Positions 1 to 8,316 of a DNA stretch of 64,000 nucleotides are shown here, in pieces. Source of the DNA: Desulfobaculum xiamenense (GTDB taxonomy: Bacteria > Desulfobacterota > Desulfovibrionia > Desulfovibrionales > Desulfovibrionaceae); the NCBI RefSeq assembly GCF_011927665.1, contig NZ_JAATJA010000001.1:1698567-1762566 (forward strand), given 5' to 3'. Position 1 is the first letter of the stretch, and every line of letters starts with the position of its first letter. The translations under genes and the position numbers were made by a program. Under the pieces are notes generated by a model. That model searched no databases. It had not been told where the DNA came from and saw only the letters and a program-made list of their open reading frames with translations.

Positions 1-111
1 GTGGAAATCAACGCGGATCAGGCTCCGGTGATCAGCCTGTCCATCGGCCAGCATGTGGCGTGGAAGGGAACGCTTGAGGATCTGAAGACAATCCTGCTCG
101 GAGAGGAATAG
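1..111 (+). CDS. C-terminal end of an unidentified protein (truncated by window edge)
   Basis: An open frame runs from the first base to a TAG at 109-111 and gives 36 residues ending in DLKTILLGEE. The start lies outside the window, so neither the length nor the family can be judged. It reads toward the convergent esterase gene, which ends 11 bases downstream. No motif is recognisable. It could be the tail of a real plus-strand gene or a chance open frame; the lack of stops in a GC-rich stretch is only weak support. Confidence 0.4.
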   Translation: MEINADQAPVISLSIGQHVAWKGTLEDLKTILLGEE

Positions 112-122
112 ACCGGACGCAG

Positions 123-701
123 CTACACGCGAAAACAGCGCTCCACGAGGCGCAGCGCCAGCGGGTGCACACCGTCGGCGATACGCCGCGCTCCGTCGGC
201 GTTGGGATGCAGACCGTCGGGCTGATTCAGGGCAGGAATGCCCGCCACCCCGTCGAGTAGATCGGGAAGGAGCAGCGCGTCGTATCGCGCCGCCAGACGA
301 GGGAAAATGGCCGCGAAATTCTCGGCATAGTCCGGTTCGAACACGCCGATGCCGCGCACTCCGGCCAGCAGCACGGGCACCTCGCTTCGCGTGAAGAGCG
401 CGAGCATGGCGTCGAGGTTCGCCTCCACCCGTTCCACGGGCCGCTCTGCGAGGAAATCGTTGATGCCGAGGGCGAGGATGGCGCAATCCGGACCGCGCAC
501 GAGTTCGCCGGGCAGGCGCGACAGGCCATGGGCCGTGGTGTCGCCCGGCACACCCGCATTGCGCACGAGGATGGCGATGCCGTCCGCCTCGCGCAGGCGC
601 TCTTCCAGAAGCGACGGAAAGGACAGCCCGAAGGGCAGCCCCCAGCCGGAGGTGATGCTGTCGCCAAAGGCGAGAAGCGTGAGCTGTCGATCCTGCTTCA
701 T
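123..701 (-). CDS. TesA-like SGNH/GDSL esterase (arylesterase/acyl-CoA thioesterase I type), no signal peptide
   Basis: The 192-residue protein has the SGNH hydrolase blocks in order: GDS with the nucleophile serine in LLAFGDSITSG near residue 15, the block II glycine in NAGVPGDTT, block III GIND near residue 80, and the block V Asp-His pair in DGLHPNADG near residue 163. Members of this family hydrolyse short acyl esters or thioesters. Unlike classical periplasmic TesA it starts directly at the first strand with no signal peptide, so it is probably cytoplasmic. A second esterase with the same architecture lies at 4653-5330, so the two flank the ybbAP-like exporter. The ATG sits only 7 bases after the T-run of the upstream gene's terminator and has no clear ribosome binding site, so the exact start is uncertain. 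Confidence 0.85.
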   Translation of the reverse strand: MKQDRQLTLLAFGDSITSGWGLPFGLSFPSLLEERLREADGIAILVRNAGVPGDTTAHGLSRLPGELVRGPDCAILALGINDFLAERPVERVEANLDAMLALFTRSEVPVLLAGVRGIGVFEPDYAENFAAIFPRLAARYDALLLPDLLDGVAGIPALNQPDGLHPNADGARRIADGVHPLALRLVERCFRV

Positions 702-707
702 GCCATG

Positions 708-731
708 AAAAAAGGGGGGCCAAGGCCCCCC
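708..731 (-). terminator. Rho-independent terminator of the FKBP gene
   Basis: On the minus strand an 8-bp perfect stem (GGGGGGCC / GGCCCCCC, loop of two) is followed by six Ts. It lies about 10 bases after the stop of the FKBP-type isomerase and ends just before the ATG of the next minus-strand gene, so it both ends the isomerase message and could limit read-through into the esterase. Confidence 0.85.
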
Positions 732-740
732 TTTCGCGTA

Positions 741-1169
741 CTAGACGATCTCGACGAGGGAGATCTCGAAGGTGAGATCCTTGCCCGCCAGAGGATGGTT
801 GCCGTCGAGGGTGATGGCCTCGTCGGTCACGGCGGTGACGGTCACCACCACCGGAGTTCCGCCTTCCTGCGGAATCTGCAGCGCCATGCCGAGTTCGGGC
901 ACGATGTGATCGGGGAAGTGCTCGCGGGGGATCATGGCCACGGCTTCCTGCACGTATTCGCCATAGGCCTCGGCACAGGGGATGTGCACGGACTTGCTCT
1001 GGCCGGGCTCCATGCCGTCCACGGCGTTATCAAAACCGGCGATGACGGCTCCAGCGCCGACGACGAATTCGAGGGGGTCGCGATCGCGCGAGGAATCGAA
1101 TTCGGTTCCGTCGTCGAGCGTGCCGGTGTAGTGAACGCGGACGGTATCGCCGCTCTTGGCCTGGGGCAT
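741..1169 (-). CDS. FKBP-type peptidyl-prolyl cis-trans isomerase (SlyD/FkpB-like)
   Basis: The 142-residue protein starts MPQAKSGDTVRVHYTGTLDDG. It carries the FKBP core (VHYTGTLDDGTEFDSS, then PLEFVVGAGAVIAGFDNAVDGM) followed by an insert-in-flap domain of SlyD type (residues about 70-120), and ends in TFEISLVEIV. It lacks the His/Cys-rich metal-binding tail of E. coli SlyD, so it is closer to FkpB or short SlyD forms. These proteins are cytoplasmic folding helpers that catalyse proline isomerisation. The start is chosen because AAGGAGAGGCAC lies directly upstream of the ATG; longer frames have no ribosome binding site. A strong terminator follows at 708-731, so it is probably monocistronic. 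Confidence 0.93.
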   Translation of the reverse strand: MPQAKSGDTVRVHYTGTLDDGTEFDSSRDRDPLEFVVGAGAVIAGFDNAVDGMEPGQSKSVHIPCAEAYGEYVQEAVAMIPREHFPDHIVPELGMALQIPQEGGTPVVVTVTAVTDEAITLDGNHPLAGKDLTFEISLVEIV

Positions 1170-1406
1170 TGTGCCTCTCCTTGTGCATGTGCCGCTTGGC
1201 GGCGTTATTTCTTCATGTCTCGCGAAGGGCATCGTCCGCTTCGACGACGCCCCGGAGTCGATGCCGTCGGCGCGCGCCCACGGCCCGACCACCCTACCCG
1301 CTCGCGGCGCGCGGCGCAACCGCAACACCGCGCCCACCCTTGCCTGCGCGCCCACATTGCCGCATTATCGAACCAAACGCCTTCAACCTCCCAACGGGGA
1401 ATCCGC

Positions 1407-2099
1407 ATGACAGCGAACGCCTCCGATGCCCTCATTGACATGCGCGACGTCCGGCTCTCGCTCGGCGCGGCTGGCGGAACCGTGGACATCCTGCGCGGCG
1501 TGACGTTTCGCGTGAGCGCCGGTGAAACCGTCAGCGTGGTCGGCCCCTCCGGCTCCGGCAAGACGACCATGCTCATGGTGCTAGCCGGGCTGGAACACCC
1601 AAGCTCCGGCGAGATCACCGTGGCCGGGCATCGGCTCGCCACCCTCGGCGAAGACGCGCTGGCCCGCTTCCGCAGTGCCCACGTGGGGGTGGTCTTTCAG
1701 GCCTTCCATCTGGTGCCGACCATGACCGCCCTCGAAAACGTCGCCCTGCCCCTCGAATTCTCCCGCCGCCCGGACGCAGCCGCCCGCGCGGCCCAGTGCC
1801 TCGACGAGGTGGGCCTTTCCGCACGCGCGCGGCACTATCCTTCGCAGCTCTCCGGCGGCGAGCAGCAGCGTGTGGCCATCGCCCGCGCCTTCGCTCCCGA
1901 GCCGCCGCTTCTGTTGGCCGACGAGCCGACCGGCAACCTCGATGCCGCAACGGGCCAGCGCATCATGGACCTGCTCTTCTCCCTACGCGAACGCTTCGGC
2001 ACCACCCTCGTCCTCGTCACGCACGACGAGCGGCTCGCAGCACGCTGTTCGCGTACCGTGCGCATGGCCGACGGCAAGTTGAACGGCGGCGTGCCATGA
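1407..2099 (+). CDS. ABC transporter ATP-binding protein, YbbA/LolD-like
   Basis: The 230-residue ATPase has Walker A GPSGSGKTT (about residue 50), the Q-loop VFQAFHLVPTMTALENV, signature LSGGEQQRVAIARAF and Walker B LLLADEPTGNLD, with the H-loop at LVTHDE. The pattern matches the MacB/LolD/YbbA group that powers FtsX-like permeases rather than classical uptake. Its TGA overlaps the ATG of the permease gene by four bases (ATGA), so the two are translationally coupled. In E. coli ybbA-ybbP lies beside tesA; the same association is seen here with two TesA-like genes. The start is the ATG at 1407, preceded by GGGGA. The substrate of this exporter group is not firmly known. Confidence 0.93.
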   Translation: MTANASDALIDMRDVRLSLGAAGGTVDILRGVTFRVSAGETVSVVGPSGSGKTTMLMVLAGLEHPSSGEITVAGHRLATLGEDALARFRSAHVGVVFQAFHLVPTMTALENVALPLEFSRRPDAAARAAQCLDEVGLSARARHYPSQLSGGEQQRVAIARAFAPEPPLLLADEPTGNLDAATGQRIMDLLFSLRERFGTTLVLVTHDERLAARCSRTVRMADGKLNGGVP

Positions 2100-4633
2100 G
2101 CATCGCGACGGATATCGGCCTCGCCCTGCGCCTTGCCCGGCGCGAACTGCGCGGCGGCGCGCGGGGATTCGCCGTCTTTCTCGCCTGTCTCGCCCTCGGC
2201 GCGGCAACCATCGCCGCTGTCGGCTCCTTCTCGGCCTCCGTGGACGCAGGGCTGCGCACCGACGCGCGCCGCCTGCTGGGGGGCGACCTCCAGATCATCC
2301 GCTCCCAGCTTGCTCCGCCGCCCGACGTCGCCGAACTCCTGGCCGCGCGGGGGCGCGTCAGCCACATCGTGCGCATGCGCACCATGGCCCGCTCCGACTC
2401 GGGCGCGGCCACCCTCGCCGAACTCAAGGCCGTGGACGCAAGCTACCCCCTCTACGGCTCCGTCGAACTGGCCTCGGGCAAACCGCTCGCCACGGCCCTC
2501 GCCCTGAAGGGCGGCATCCACGGCGCGGTGGTGGAACAGGAACTCCTCGCCCGGCTCGGCATCAACCTCGGCGACGTCATCAACGTCGGCGAGGGGCACT
2601 TGCGCGTCACGGACGTCATCCTGCGCGAGCCGGACCGCGTGTCGCAATTCTTCGGCCTCGGCCCACGAATCATGATCTCCACCTCGGGGCTGGCCGCCTC
2701 AGGACTCCTCCGGCCGGACACCCTCGCCCGTCACGTCCTGAACCTACGCCTGCCCGGCGTCGCCACGCTGGAGCAGGTCTCCGCGCTGGAAAGCGAACTG
2801 GAAGCCGCCCATCCCGGCGCGGACTGGCGTATCCACCGCTTCAACCAATCCGCGCGCGGCCTCCGGCGCTTCACGGACACCATGGACATGTACCTGACCC
2901 TCGTGGGGCTTTCGGCACTGCTTGTCGGCGGCGTGGGCGTCGCGGGCGCGGTGCGGGGATTTCTCGCCGGACGCCTGCGGACCATCGCCGTGATGAAAGC
3001 CCTTGGCGCGTCGCGGCGCATGACCACCAGCGTGTACCTCACGCAGGTTCTGGCGCTGGCCCTCGCGGGCTGCGTAACGGGTGCCGTCGGCGGGGCCGCT
3101 GCAGCGGCGGCCGTTGCCGAGCCGCTGGCCGAGCGCCTCGGCGTGCCCATCGGCAACGGTCTGCATCTCGAACCCATGGTCGAAGCCGTGGCCTACGGGC
3201 TACTCACTGCGCTGGCCTTTTCGCTGTGGCCGCTATCCTCGGCGGGGCGCATCGGTCCGGCGCGGCTGTTCCGGGGCTATGCGGACGCCGCCCCGCAGCG
3301 CCCAACGCCAGCCGCCATCGGCGCGACGGCCCTCGCAACGCTGGCCTTCTTCGCGCTGTTATGGCTCACCGCCGACGCGCGCGCGGTAACCTTCGGTTTC
3401 GCCGCTGCGGCCGTCATCTGTGCGGGTGTCCTCTTCGTCTACGCACGCATCGTGCGCCGCACGGCCAGCCGCATCCCCTCGCCCGCGCAACCCCACCTGC
3501 GTCAGGCGCTGGCCAACATCCACCGCCCCGGCGCGTCCACGGGCAGCGTCATCTTCTCCCTCGGCCTCGGGCTGACGGTCCTAACCAGCGTGGCGCTCGT
3601 GGACGGCAACATTCAGGACATCGCTGGCAGACGCACTCCGGGACAGGCACCGTCCTACTTCCTCGTGGACATCCCACGGGCGGACATGGCGGAACTTGCG
3701 CAGGCGGCGCTGGACATCCCCGGCGTCTCGCGCCTCGAACGCGAGCCGTCCGTGCGCGGGCGCATCACCCACATCAACGGCCGCCCCGCCCGACCCGAGG
3801 ACGTGGACCCATCCGTGGCGTGGGCGCTCAATTCCGACCGCTCACTGACCTTCGCCCACGCGCAGCCGGACAAGATCACCCTCGCCTCCGGAACATGGTG
3901 GGACGGCGATTACGCGGGGCCGCCCGTCATCTGCCTCGATCACGACATCGCCAAGGGCTTCGGGATGCGCCTTGGCGACACGCTGACCGTCAACATCCTC
4001 GGCCGTCCGATCACGGCGAGCGTCGTCTGCACGCGGCATATCGACTGGACGACCGCCGCCGTGAACCACGCCATCATTTTCGGCCCCGGAGTGCTGGAGA
4101 ACGCGCCCTACACCTTCATCGCCACGGCCTACGCCGAACCGGGCGCGGAGGCGTCGCTCTTCGCCATGCTCACGAAGCGTTTTCCGCACGTCGTCGTCAT
4201 TTCCATGCGTCGCGTTCTGGCGGACGTGCAGGGCATCATCGATAACATCGGGCTTGCCGTGCGCGCCACGGCGGCTGTCACGCTACTGGCCGGGCTGCTC
4301 GTGCTGTCCGAGGCGCTGCGGGCGAATCTGCGCTCCCGCCACCGCGACGCCGTGATCTTCAAGGTCCTCGGAGCCACGCCGCGCGACATCATGCTCGCCC
4401 TCACCCTCGAATTCGCGTTGCTCGGCGCGGCCGCGGCGCTCCTCGCAACGGCGCTTGGCGTGGCCGGGGCGTGGACCTTCGTGCATTTCGTCCTCGAAAC
4501 GCAATGGATTCTGCCCGTCGGACCAATGCTCGCCATTCCGGCGGGCGGCGTGGCGGCGACCGTCATGCTGGGGCTTCTTGGCGTGCGGCGGACACTGGCG
4601 CAAAGCGCGTGGACCGTGCTGCGCAACGAATAG
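2096..4633 (+). CDS. FtsX-like ABC transporter permease, YbbP family
   Basis: The 845-residue membrane protein has the YbbP arrangement: an N-terminal segment (ALRLARRELRGG then a membrane helix), a large periplasmic domain, a first FtsX domain (about residues 265-420), more helices, a second periplasmic domain (about 480-720) and a C-terminal FtsX domain ending in RRTLAQSAWTVLRNE. This duplicated layout separates YbbP from the shorter LolC or MacB proteins. It overlaps the ATPase gene by four bases. The pair probably forms a complete exporter or mechanotransmission-type complex in the inner membrane. Base composition and codon use match the neighbours. Confidence 0.9.
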   Translation: MSIATDIGLALRLARRELRGGARGFAVFLACLALGAATIAAVGSFSASVDAGLRTDARRLLGGDLQIIRSQLAPPPDVAELLAARGRVSHIVRMRTMARSDSGAATLAELKAVDASYPLYGSVELASGKPLATALALKGGIHGAVVEQELLARLGINLGDVINVGEGHLRVTDVILREPDRVSQFFGLGPRIMISTSGLAASGLLRPDTLARHVLNLRLPGVATLEQVSALESELEAAHPGADWRIHRFNQSARGLRRFTDTMDMYLTLVGLSALLVGGVGVAGAVRGFLAGRLRTIAVMKALGASRRMTTSVYLTQVLALALAGCVTGAVGGAAAAAAVAEPLAERLGVPIGNGLHLEPMVEAVAYGLLTALAFSLWPLSSAGRIGPARLFRGYADAAPQRPTPAAIGATALATLAFFALLWLTADARAVTFGFAAAAVICAGVLFVYARIVRRTASRIPSPAQPHLRQALANIHRPGASTGSVIFSLGLGLTVLTSVALVDGNIQDIAGRRTPGQAPSYFLVDIPRADMAELAQAALDIPGVSRLEREPSVRGRITHINGRPARPEDVDPSVAWALNSDRSLTFAHAQPDKITLASGTWWDGDYAGPPVICLDHDIAKGFGMRLGDTLTVNILGRPITASVVCTRHIDWTTAAVNHAIIFGPGVLENAPYTFIATAYAEPGAEASLFAMLTKRFPHVVVISMRRVLADVQGIIDNIGLAVRATAAVTLLAGLLVLSEALRANLRSRHRDAVIFKVLGATPRDIMLALTLEFALLGAAAALLATALGVAGAWTFVHFVLETQWILPVGPMLAIPAGGVAATVMLGLLGVRRTLAQSAWTVLRNE

Positions 4634-4652
4634 GTACGTGGGGAGGAAGAAA

Positions 4653-5330
4653 TCAGGGCGCGGGCGACGAGGCGGAATGCGGCTGCGACGCGGCGACATC
4701 GAGAAGGTCGAGAACAAAGGGGAACAGATTCAGCGCGATGCGCTGCGCGCCGTCGGCATTGGGATGGATGCCGTCGCTCTGGTTCAGGGCGGAGTCGAGA
4801 GCCACGCCGTCCAGCAGAAACGGATACAGGACCACCCCATGTTCGTGAGCAAGTGCGGGATACAGGGCGTCGAAACGGCGCTGAAAGTCGTCGCCATTGT
4901 TTCCCGATGCGCGCATTCCCGCGAGCAGCACGGGCACCCCGGCCTCGGCGAAGAGTTCCAGCATGCGGGAGAGATTGTCGCGGGTCAGGGTGGGGTCGAG
5001 TCCGCGCAGTGCGTCGTTGGCACCGAGGGCGAGAATGGCGGCATCGGGACGCAATTCAAGAATCCACGGCAGACGGGCAAGTCCGCCGGACGTCGTGTCG
5101 CCGGACACACCGGCATTGATCACCCGCACGTCCACCCCCTGCGCACGAAGCAGGGCTTCCAGCCGCGCCGGGTAGGACTGGTCCGCGCCGAGACCGTACC
5201 CGGCGGTGATGCTGTCCCCAAAGGCCAGAAGCGACAGCGTCCGCGCCGAAGCGAACGGAGACACCGCGAAGATGGCGACCAGCACAACCAGCGCACAGGA
5301 TACGGCTTTCAGCAACTGACTCACGCGCAT
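4653..5330 (-). CDS. tesA: TesA-like periplasmic arylesterase/acyl-CoA thioesterase I
   Basis: This 225-residue SGNH hydrolase begins with a signal peptide (MRVSQLLKAVSCALVVLVAIFAVSPFASA), so it is periplasmic like E. coli TesA. Catalytic blocks are FGDSITAGYG (Ser), NAGVSGDTT (Gly), GANDALRG (Asn) and DGIHPNADG (Asp/His). The ATG at 5330 follows GGGGGAA and gives a correct signal peptide; longer frames upstream would bury it. It is convergent with the ybbP-like gene, 19 bases away, and about half its residues match the signal-less esterase at 123-701, pointing to an old duplication around the exporter. A low-complexity tail (SQPHSASSPAP) ends the protein. Confidence 0.9.
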   Translation of the reverse strand: MRVSQLLKAVSCALVVLVAIFAVSPFASARTLSLLAFGDSITAGYGLGADQSYPARLEALLRAQGVDVRVINAGVSGDTTSGGLARLPWILELRPDAAILALGANDALRGLDPTLTRDNLSRMLELFAEAGVPVLLAGMRASGNNGDDFQRRFDALYPALAHEHGVVLYPFLLDGVALDSALNQSDGIHPNADGAQRIALNLFPFVLDLLDVAASQPHSASSPAP

Positions 5331-5637
5331 TTCCCCCGGCTTTCGCAAGGCCCCCGACATGGCAAACGACGGGCCAACCGCGATGGAAGATTTCACCGCA
5401 TGTGACGAAAGAGCGCCACGGCGGACCGGCATCCACATGGAATGCAAGCGGGTGACCGACGGACAAACAGGCGCGACGAAATCACTACGCCCACACCCAT
5501 CGCCCACACGGCGAAAAGCGTCCGAAGCCTACGCCCAGCGCGAATCCAGCCCCGCCAGCACGCCGCGCACCAACGAGACGAAACCACACGCACAACGCCC
5601 AAAACTCCCGCCTTCGGCCCGAGACCGCCCGAAATGG

Positions 5638-5666
5638 TTTACTTTGCCCCATTTCCCGAATATATT
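5638..5666 (+). promoter_or_regulatory. Sigma-70-type promoter of tRNA-Ser
   Basis: TTTACT (5638-5643) and TATATT (5661-5666) are separated by 17 bases and lie 17 bases before the tRNA 5' end. The rest of the stretch 5331-5637 shows no gene or other structure I can support. Confidence 0.6.
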
Positions 5667-5683
5667 CCACCCCTGCGCCTACC

Positions 5684-5775
5684 GGAGGGGTGGCAGAGTT
5701 CGGTTTATTGCGACGGTCTTGAAAACCGTTGTGGGCTCACGCTCACCGGGGGTTCGAATCCCTCCCCCTCCGCCA
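5684..5775 (+). tRNA. tRNA-Ser (anticodon UGA)
   Basis: The acceptor stem GGAGGGG pairs with CCCCTCC. The anticodon loop is CTTGAAA with anticodon TGA, a long variable arm typical of class II tRNAs follows, the T-loop GGTTCGAATCC is intact, and CCA is encoded at 5773-5775. Its 3' end is the attachment site of the element remnant that follows. Confidence 0.95.
5758..5771 (+). repeat. attL-like core: 3' end of tRNA-Ser
   Basis: The 14 bases ATCCCTCCCCCTCC in the T-arm and acceptor end of the tRNA recur exactly at 8909-8922. They bracket an AT-rich segment that starts with a truncated integrase gene, as expected for a tRNA-targeting integrative element. The rejoined tRNA remains intact on the left side. 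Confidence 0.7.
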
Positions 5776-5849
5776 TTAAGAGATTAACCCGTTGATTTAT
5801 CAAGGGGTTTTCTTGTATCTAATGTCTGCCTGACGCTTCCAGTAGCACT

Positions 5850-5903
5850 TAATGGGGCACTAATGGGGTATTTTCACCCATTCGTGACTCAGTAGCTGGG
5901 GCA
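5850..5903 (+). repeat. Short direct repeats, possible integrase arm-type sites
   Basis: TAATGGGGCA (5850-5859), TAATGGGGTA (5861-5870) and AGCTGGGGCA (5894-5903) occur between the att core and the integrase start. Such short repeats beside an integrase gene often bind its N-terminal arm domain. This is inferred from position and repetition only. Confidence 0.35.
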
Positions 5904-5910
5904 CATATCT

Positions 5911-6183
5911 ATGCCGAAAAACATTGAACGCCACGGTAGCGGCTGGCGTTTTTGTCTTCGTATCCCATCTGAGTATCAAGCTTTCGAGAATAATCGGAAG
6001 GTAATCAAGAAGAGCTTAAGAACCGCTGACAAGCGGGAGGCTGTTCGTGTCGCTAAAGGTCTGCGTGAATCTATTGAAAGGCGATGGCATGAGTTAGCTA
6101 CGAAGCAAAGCACAGCTCTTGATTATGAAGATCTTAGAGGTGGTCCCCATCCTTCGGACAGGTTGGCGGCCTCAATAAGGTGA
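5911..6183 (+). pseudogene. Truncated tyrosine recombinase (phage/ICE integrase), N-terminal part only
   Basis: The frame begins MPKNIERHGSGWRFCLRIP and resembles the N-terminal arm-binding region of tyrosine integrases found next to tRNA genes. About 76 residues are original. At 6140 the frame enters the inverted repeat of the IS3-family element and ends a few codons later, so the core-binding and catalytic (R..H-R..Y) domains are gone. It lies 135 bases downstream of tRNA-Ser in the orientation usual for integrases. It is not functional as it stands. The missing part is not found on the other side of the insertion, so a deletion accompanied or followed the IS event. Confidence 0.75.
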
Positions 6184-6197
6184 AGCCAGTTGCCCAG

Positions 6198-7058
6198 TTA
6201 TGCCGCCTGAGAGGCAGGCAGAGGCAGGAATGGCCCCACCCCTAGCTCTGGTCTTCCGAAGTATACTTCGTCAGGCGTCCTGCCGCCTAGGCTGGAATGC
6301 GGACGGTCGCCATTGTAATAGCTGATCCAGTTGCCAATGCCCATTCTTGCCTCGCTTCACGTTTCAAAAGCCTGCAGATAGACACATTCGTATTTCAAGG
6401 ATCGCCAGAGGCGTTCGGTCATGACGTTATCCATCCAGCGACCTCGGCCATCCATCGATATCCGTATGTCAGCGTCTTTAAGCGCCTGGGTGAACTCCAA
6501 ACTCGTGAACTGGCTGCCCCGATCGGTATTGAAAATGTCAGGCTTCCCGTACAGTCGAAGCGCATTCTCTAGCGCCGCCACACTGAAGTCGGTCTCCATG
6601 GTGTTCGACAACCGCCAAGACAAAGCTTTCCGGCTGTGCCAGTCCATTATGGCCACCAGATACAGAAACCCACGACGCATCGGGATGTAGCTGATGTCGG
6701 CGCACCAGACTTGATTGATCTTTTCGGCTGCGATCCCACGTAGCAAGTACGGATATACCTTGTGCGCCGGATGTGGTTGGCTCGTTCGCGGCTTCTGGTA
6801 AATCGCCATCACCCCCATCTTGCGCATCAGTCGGCGAATTCGCTTGCCCCCAACCTCATAGCCGAGCTGTCGAAGACGGCGAGTCATCTATCTGCGTCCA
6901 CACCAGAGCGTTTCAAGAAACTACTCGTCTATCAAACGCGGGAGCGTCATATCCAACCCGCTCTCGCCAGCTTCCTCATAGTAGAAACCGGAGCGGCTAA
7001 AGCCAAGAAGACGGCATTGCCTAGCGATGCTGAGCCGGGAATGACTAGGTTCGACCAT
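6198..7058 (-). pseudogene. IS3-family transposase OrfB (DDE), three in-frame stops
   Basis: The frame from the ATG at 7058 (MVEPSHSRLSIARQ) to the TAA at 6198 encodes a full-length IS3 OrfB: an HTH-like start, MTRRLRQLGYEV, then the rve integrase core with WCADISYIP, IFNTDRGSQFTS and a late RPHSSLGGRTPDEVY motif. Two TAG codons interrupt it near LPRLIDE and before MTRRLRQ, where relatives usually have glutamine, and a TGA interrupts it at 6357-6359 before SEARMGIGNWI. All three lie in one frame and each is one base from a sense codon, so this is point-mutation decay rather than a frameshift. Confidence 0.88.
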
Positions 7059-7078
7059 CCCTCTCCTTCGGGCGAGGC

Positions 7079-7366
7079 TCAACGACCGAAGGCTTTGGCT
7101 AAAAAATCACGCTCCACGATCAACTGGCCGATCTTGGCGTGGAGTTCTTTGATCTGCAAGTCGTTATTTGCGGATTGCCTTTCGACCTTGCCGGAGAAAA
7201 TGCCTACCAGACCTTCCTGAGCCTGCTTCTTCCATTGAGCGACAAAATTCGGATGAGCGTCAAACCTGACGGCCAGTTGAGCCCGTGCCTCTTCCCCTTT
7301 CAAGTCCTCTTCGGCTACCTTGCCCTTGAATTCCGCCGAGTAACGATTTCTCTTGCTCTTGGACAT
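7079..7366 (-). CDS. IS3-family transposase OrfA (HTH)
   Basis: The 95-residue protein MSKSKRNRYSAEFKGKVAEE is a standard IS3 OrfA: a helix-turn-helix region (YSAEFKGKVA ... VAQWKKQAQEGL) followed by a leucine-zipper-like helix (LQIKELHAKIGQLIVERDFLAKAF). It binds the element's inverted repeats and partners with OrfB. It is intact, but its orfB partner, 20 bases downstream, is broken. Confidence 0.85.
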   Translation of the reverse strand: MSKSKRNRYSAEFKGKVAEEDLKGEEARAQLAVRFDAHPNFVAQWKKQAQEGLVGIFSGKVERQSANNDLQIKELHAKIGQLIVERDFLAKAFGR

Positions 7367-7480
7367 GATCCCTCCGCTTGTCTCGGCTCCAACTTATACA
7401 CCCGTCCGAGTTTTGGGGACCACTTCACCTCTAGTGATCCATCTCACAATACTTATTTAACAAAACTGAAATGAAGGGTA

Positions 7481-8314
7481 TTGGCAAAGCTGTTTAATTG
7501 GTTTACAGAATTATTTCTATATGTTGATCAAATTTTGGCGAGGTGTGGTGTGATAGAAGTAGCGGAGTTGAAAATGATTTCTCGCATGAAGAGTGTTGAT
7601 CCTAGCATTCTTGCAGTCATTTCTGTTGGAGTGGCTTTTGCGATTATGGGAATTGAAAAGAGTCTTCCCCCATATTTATTTCAGGGGCTTATTTCGCTTG
7701 TTATTGTGTGTTTTTCTCTTTGCTTAGCAATGACCTTATTGCGGCTTGGCAAGAGAGTTTTACATACAAAGCCTTCTGAGACGAAGATTAGTGAAGCAAG
7801 TTTGTTAATTTCCGATGAAGAGTGGATGAGACGGGTTCTTGATGGGTTAAAGAATGCAAATGGTGTATCTGCTTACCTTCGAGGCTTTGACCATCCTGAG
7901 CACTTTAAAGAGCCCCACAGAGATACCCTTCTAGGAATTATGCGAGAATTTTCTCGATTGATATGGTATTCTTCAGAAAATACGAGAATTATTGCATATA
8001 AGACCCCCAATGCTGGTGGTGATAAATGCCCTAAAGAATGGTTAATCGATGATATTATGGAGCGTTTTGGTAATAAGGAAAATGTGCAGCGAGGTGAAGT
8101 TGCAAAGAAAGTTGAAAAATCGCTGACAGTGACTGATTGCCAAATTCGAGATAATGCCTATACTTTTTATCTTCCTAGTGGTGGGCGTAATTTTTTGTAT
8201 AACCTCCACAAAGATGGAACTATTAAATTTTATTCGATGGAATTTGAGCCTTCGATCATCCCATACCTTATTGAACGAGGCTTAAAGGTTACTTGCGAAA
8301 ATAGGACACGCTAA
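7481..8314 (+). CDS. Membrane-anchored protein of unknown function, AT-rich cargo gene
   Basis: I do not recognise this 277-residue protein. Two membrane helices lie at about residues 44-62 (SILAVISVGVAFAIMGI) and 69-92 (FQGLISLVIVCFSLCLAMTLL). A soluble region of about 185 residues follows, probably cytoplasmic, with ISDEEWMRRVLDGL, a GFDHPEHFKEPHRDTLLG stretch and a C-terminal part resembling a small mixed alpha/beta domain. The initiation codon at 7481 is TTG and uncertain; an internal ATG at 7573 (MISRMKSVDPS) would keep both helices. The stop is two bases before the ATG of the next gene, so the two form one unit. Codon use is strikingly AT-rich compared with the chromosome, indicating recent acquisition. 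Position in a tRNA-borne element and pairing with a Csx15-like protein suggest a defence or nucleotide-signalling role, which is inference. Confidence 0.6.
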   Translation: MAKLFNWFTELFLYVDQILARCGVIEVAELKMISRMKSVDPSILAVISVGVAFAIMGIEKSLPPYLFQGLISLVIVCFSLCLAMTLLRLGKRVLHTKPSETKISEASLLISDEEWMRRVLDGLKNANGVSAYLRGFDHPEHFKEPHRDTLLGIMREFSRLIWYSSENTRIIAYKTPNAGGDKCPKEWLIDDIMERFGNKENVQRGEVAKKVEKSLTVTDCQIRDNAYTFYLPSGGRNFLYNLHKDGTIKFYSMEFEPSIIPYLIERGLKVTCENRTR

Positions 8315-8316
8315 TA

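Larger units (their letters stand above)
6140..7423 (-). mobile_element. IS3-family insertion sequence (decayed)
   Basis: The ends are imperfect inverted repeats: GTGGTCCCCA then CGGAC on the left (6140 inward) and the same GTGGTCCCCA ... TCGGAC read inward from 7423. The 1284-base length and the two minus-strand frames (orfA, orfB) are those of IS3-family elements. I see no matching short target duplication at the edges, in line with a deletion in the flanking integrase gene. OrfA is intact but orfB has three nonsense codons, so the copy cannot move on its own. Confidence 0.85.

Noticed and set aside
6198..7058. Reading the IS3 OrfB stops as recoded selenocysteine or pyrrolysine
   Set aside because: Two different stop types at positions without functional need, no hairpin after the UGA, and the element is decayed at its borders; simple mutation explains it.
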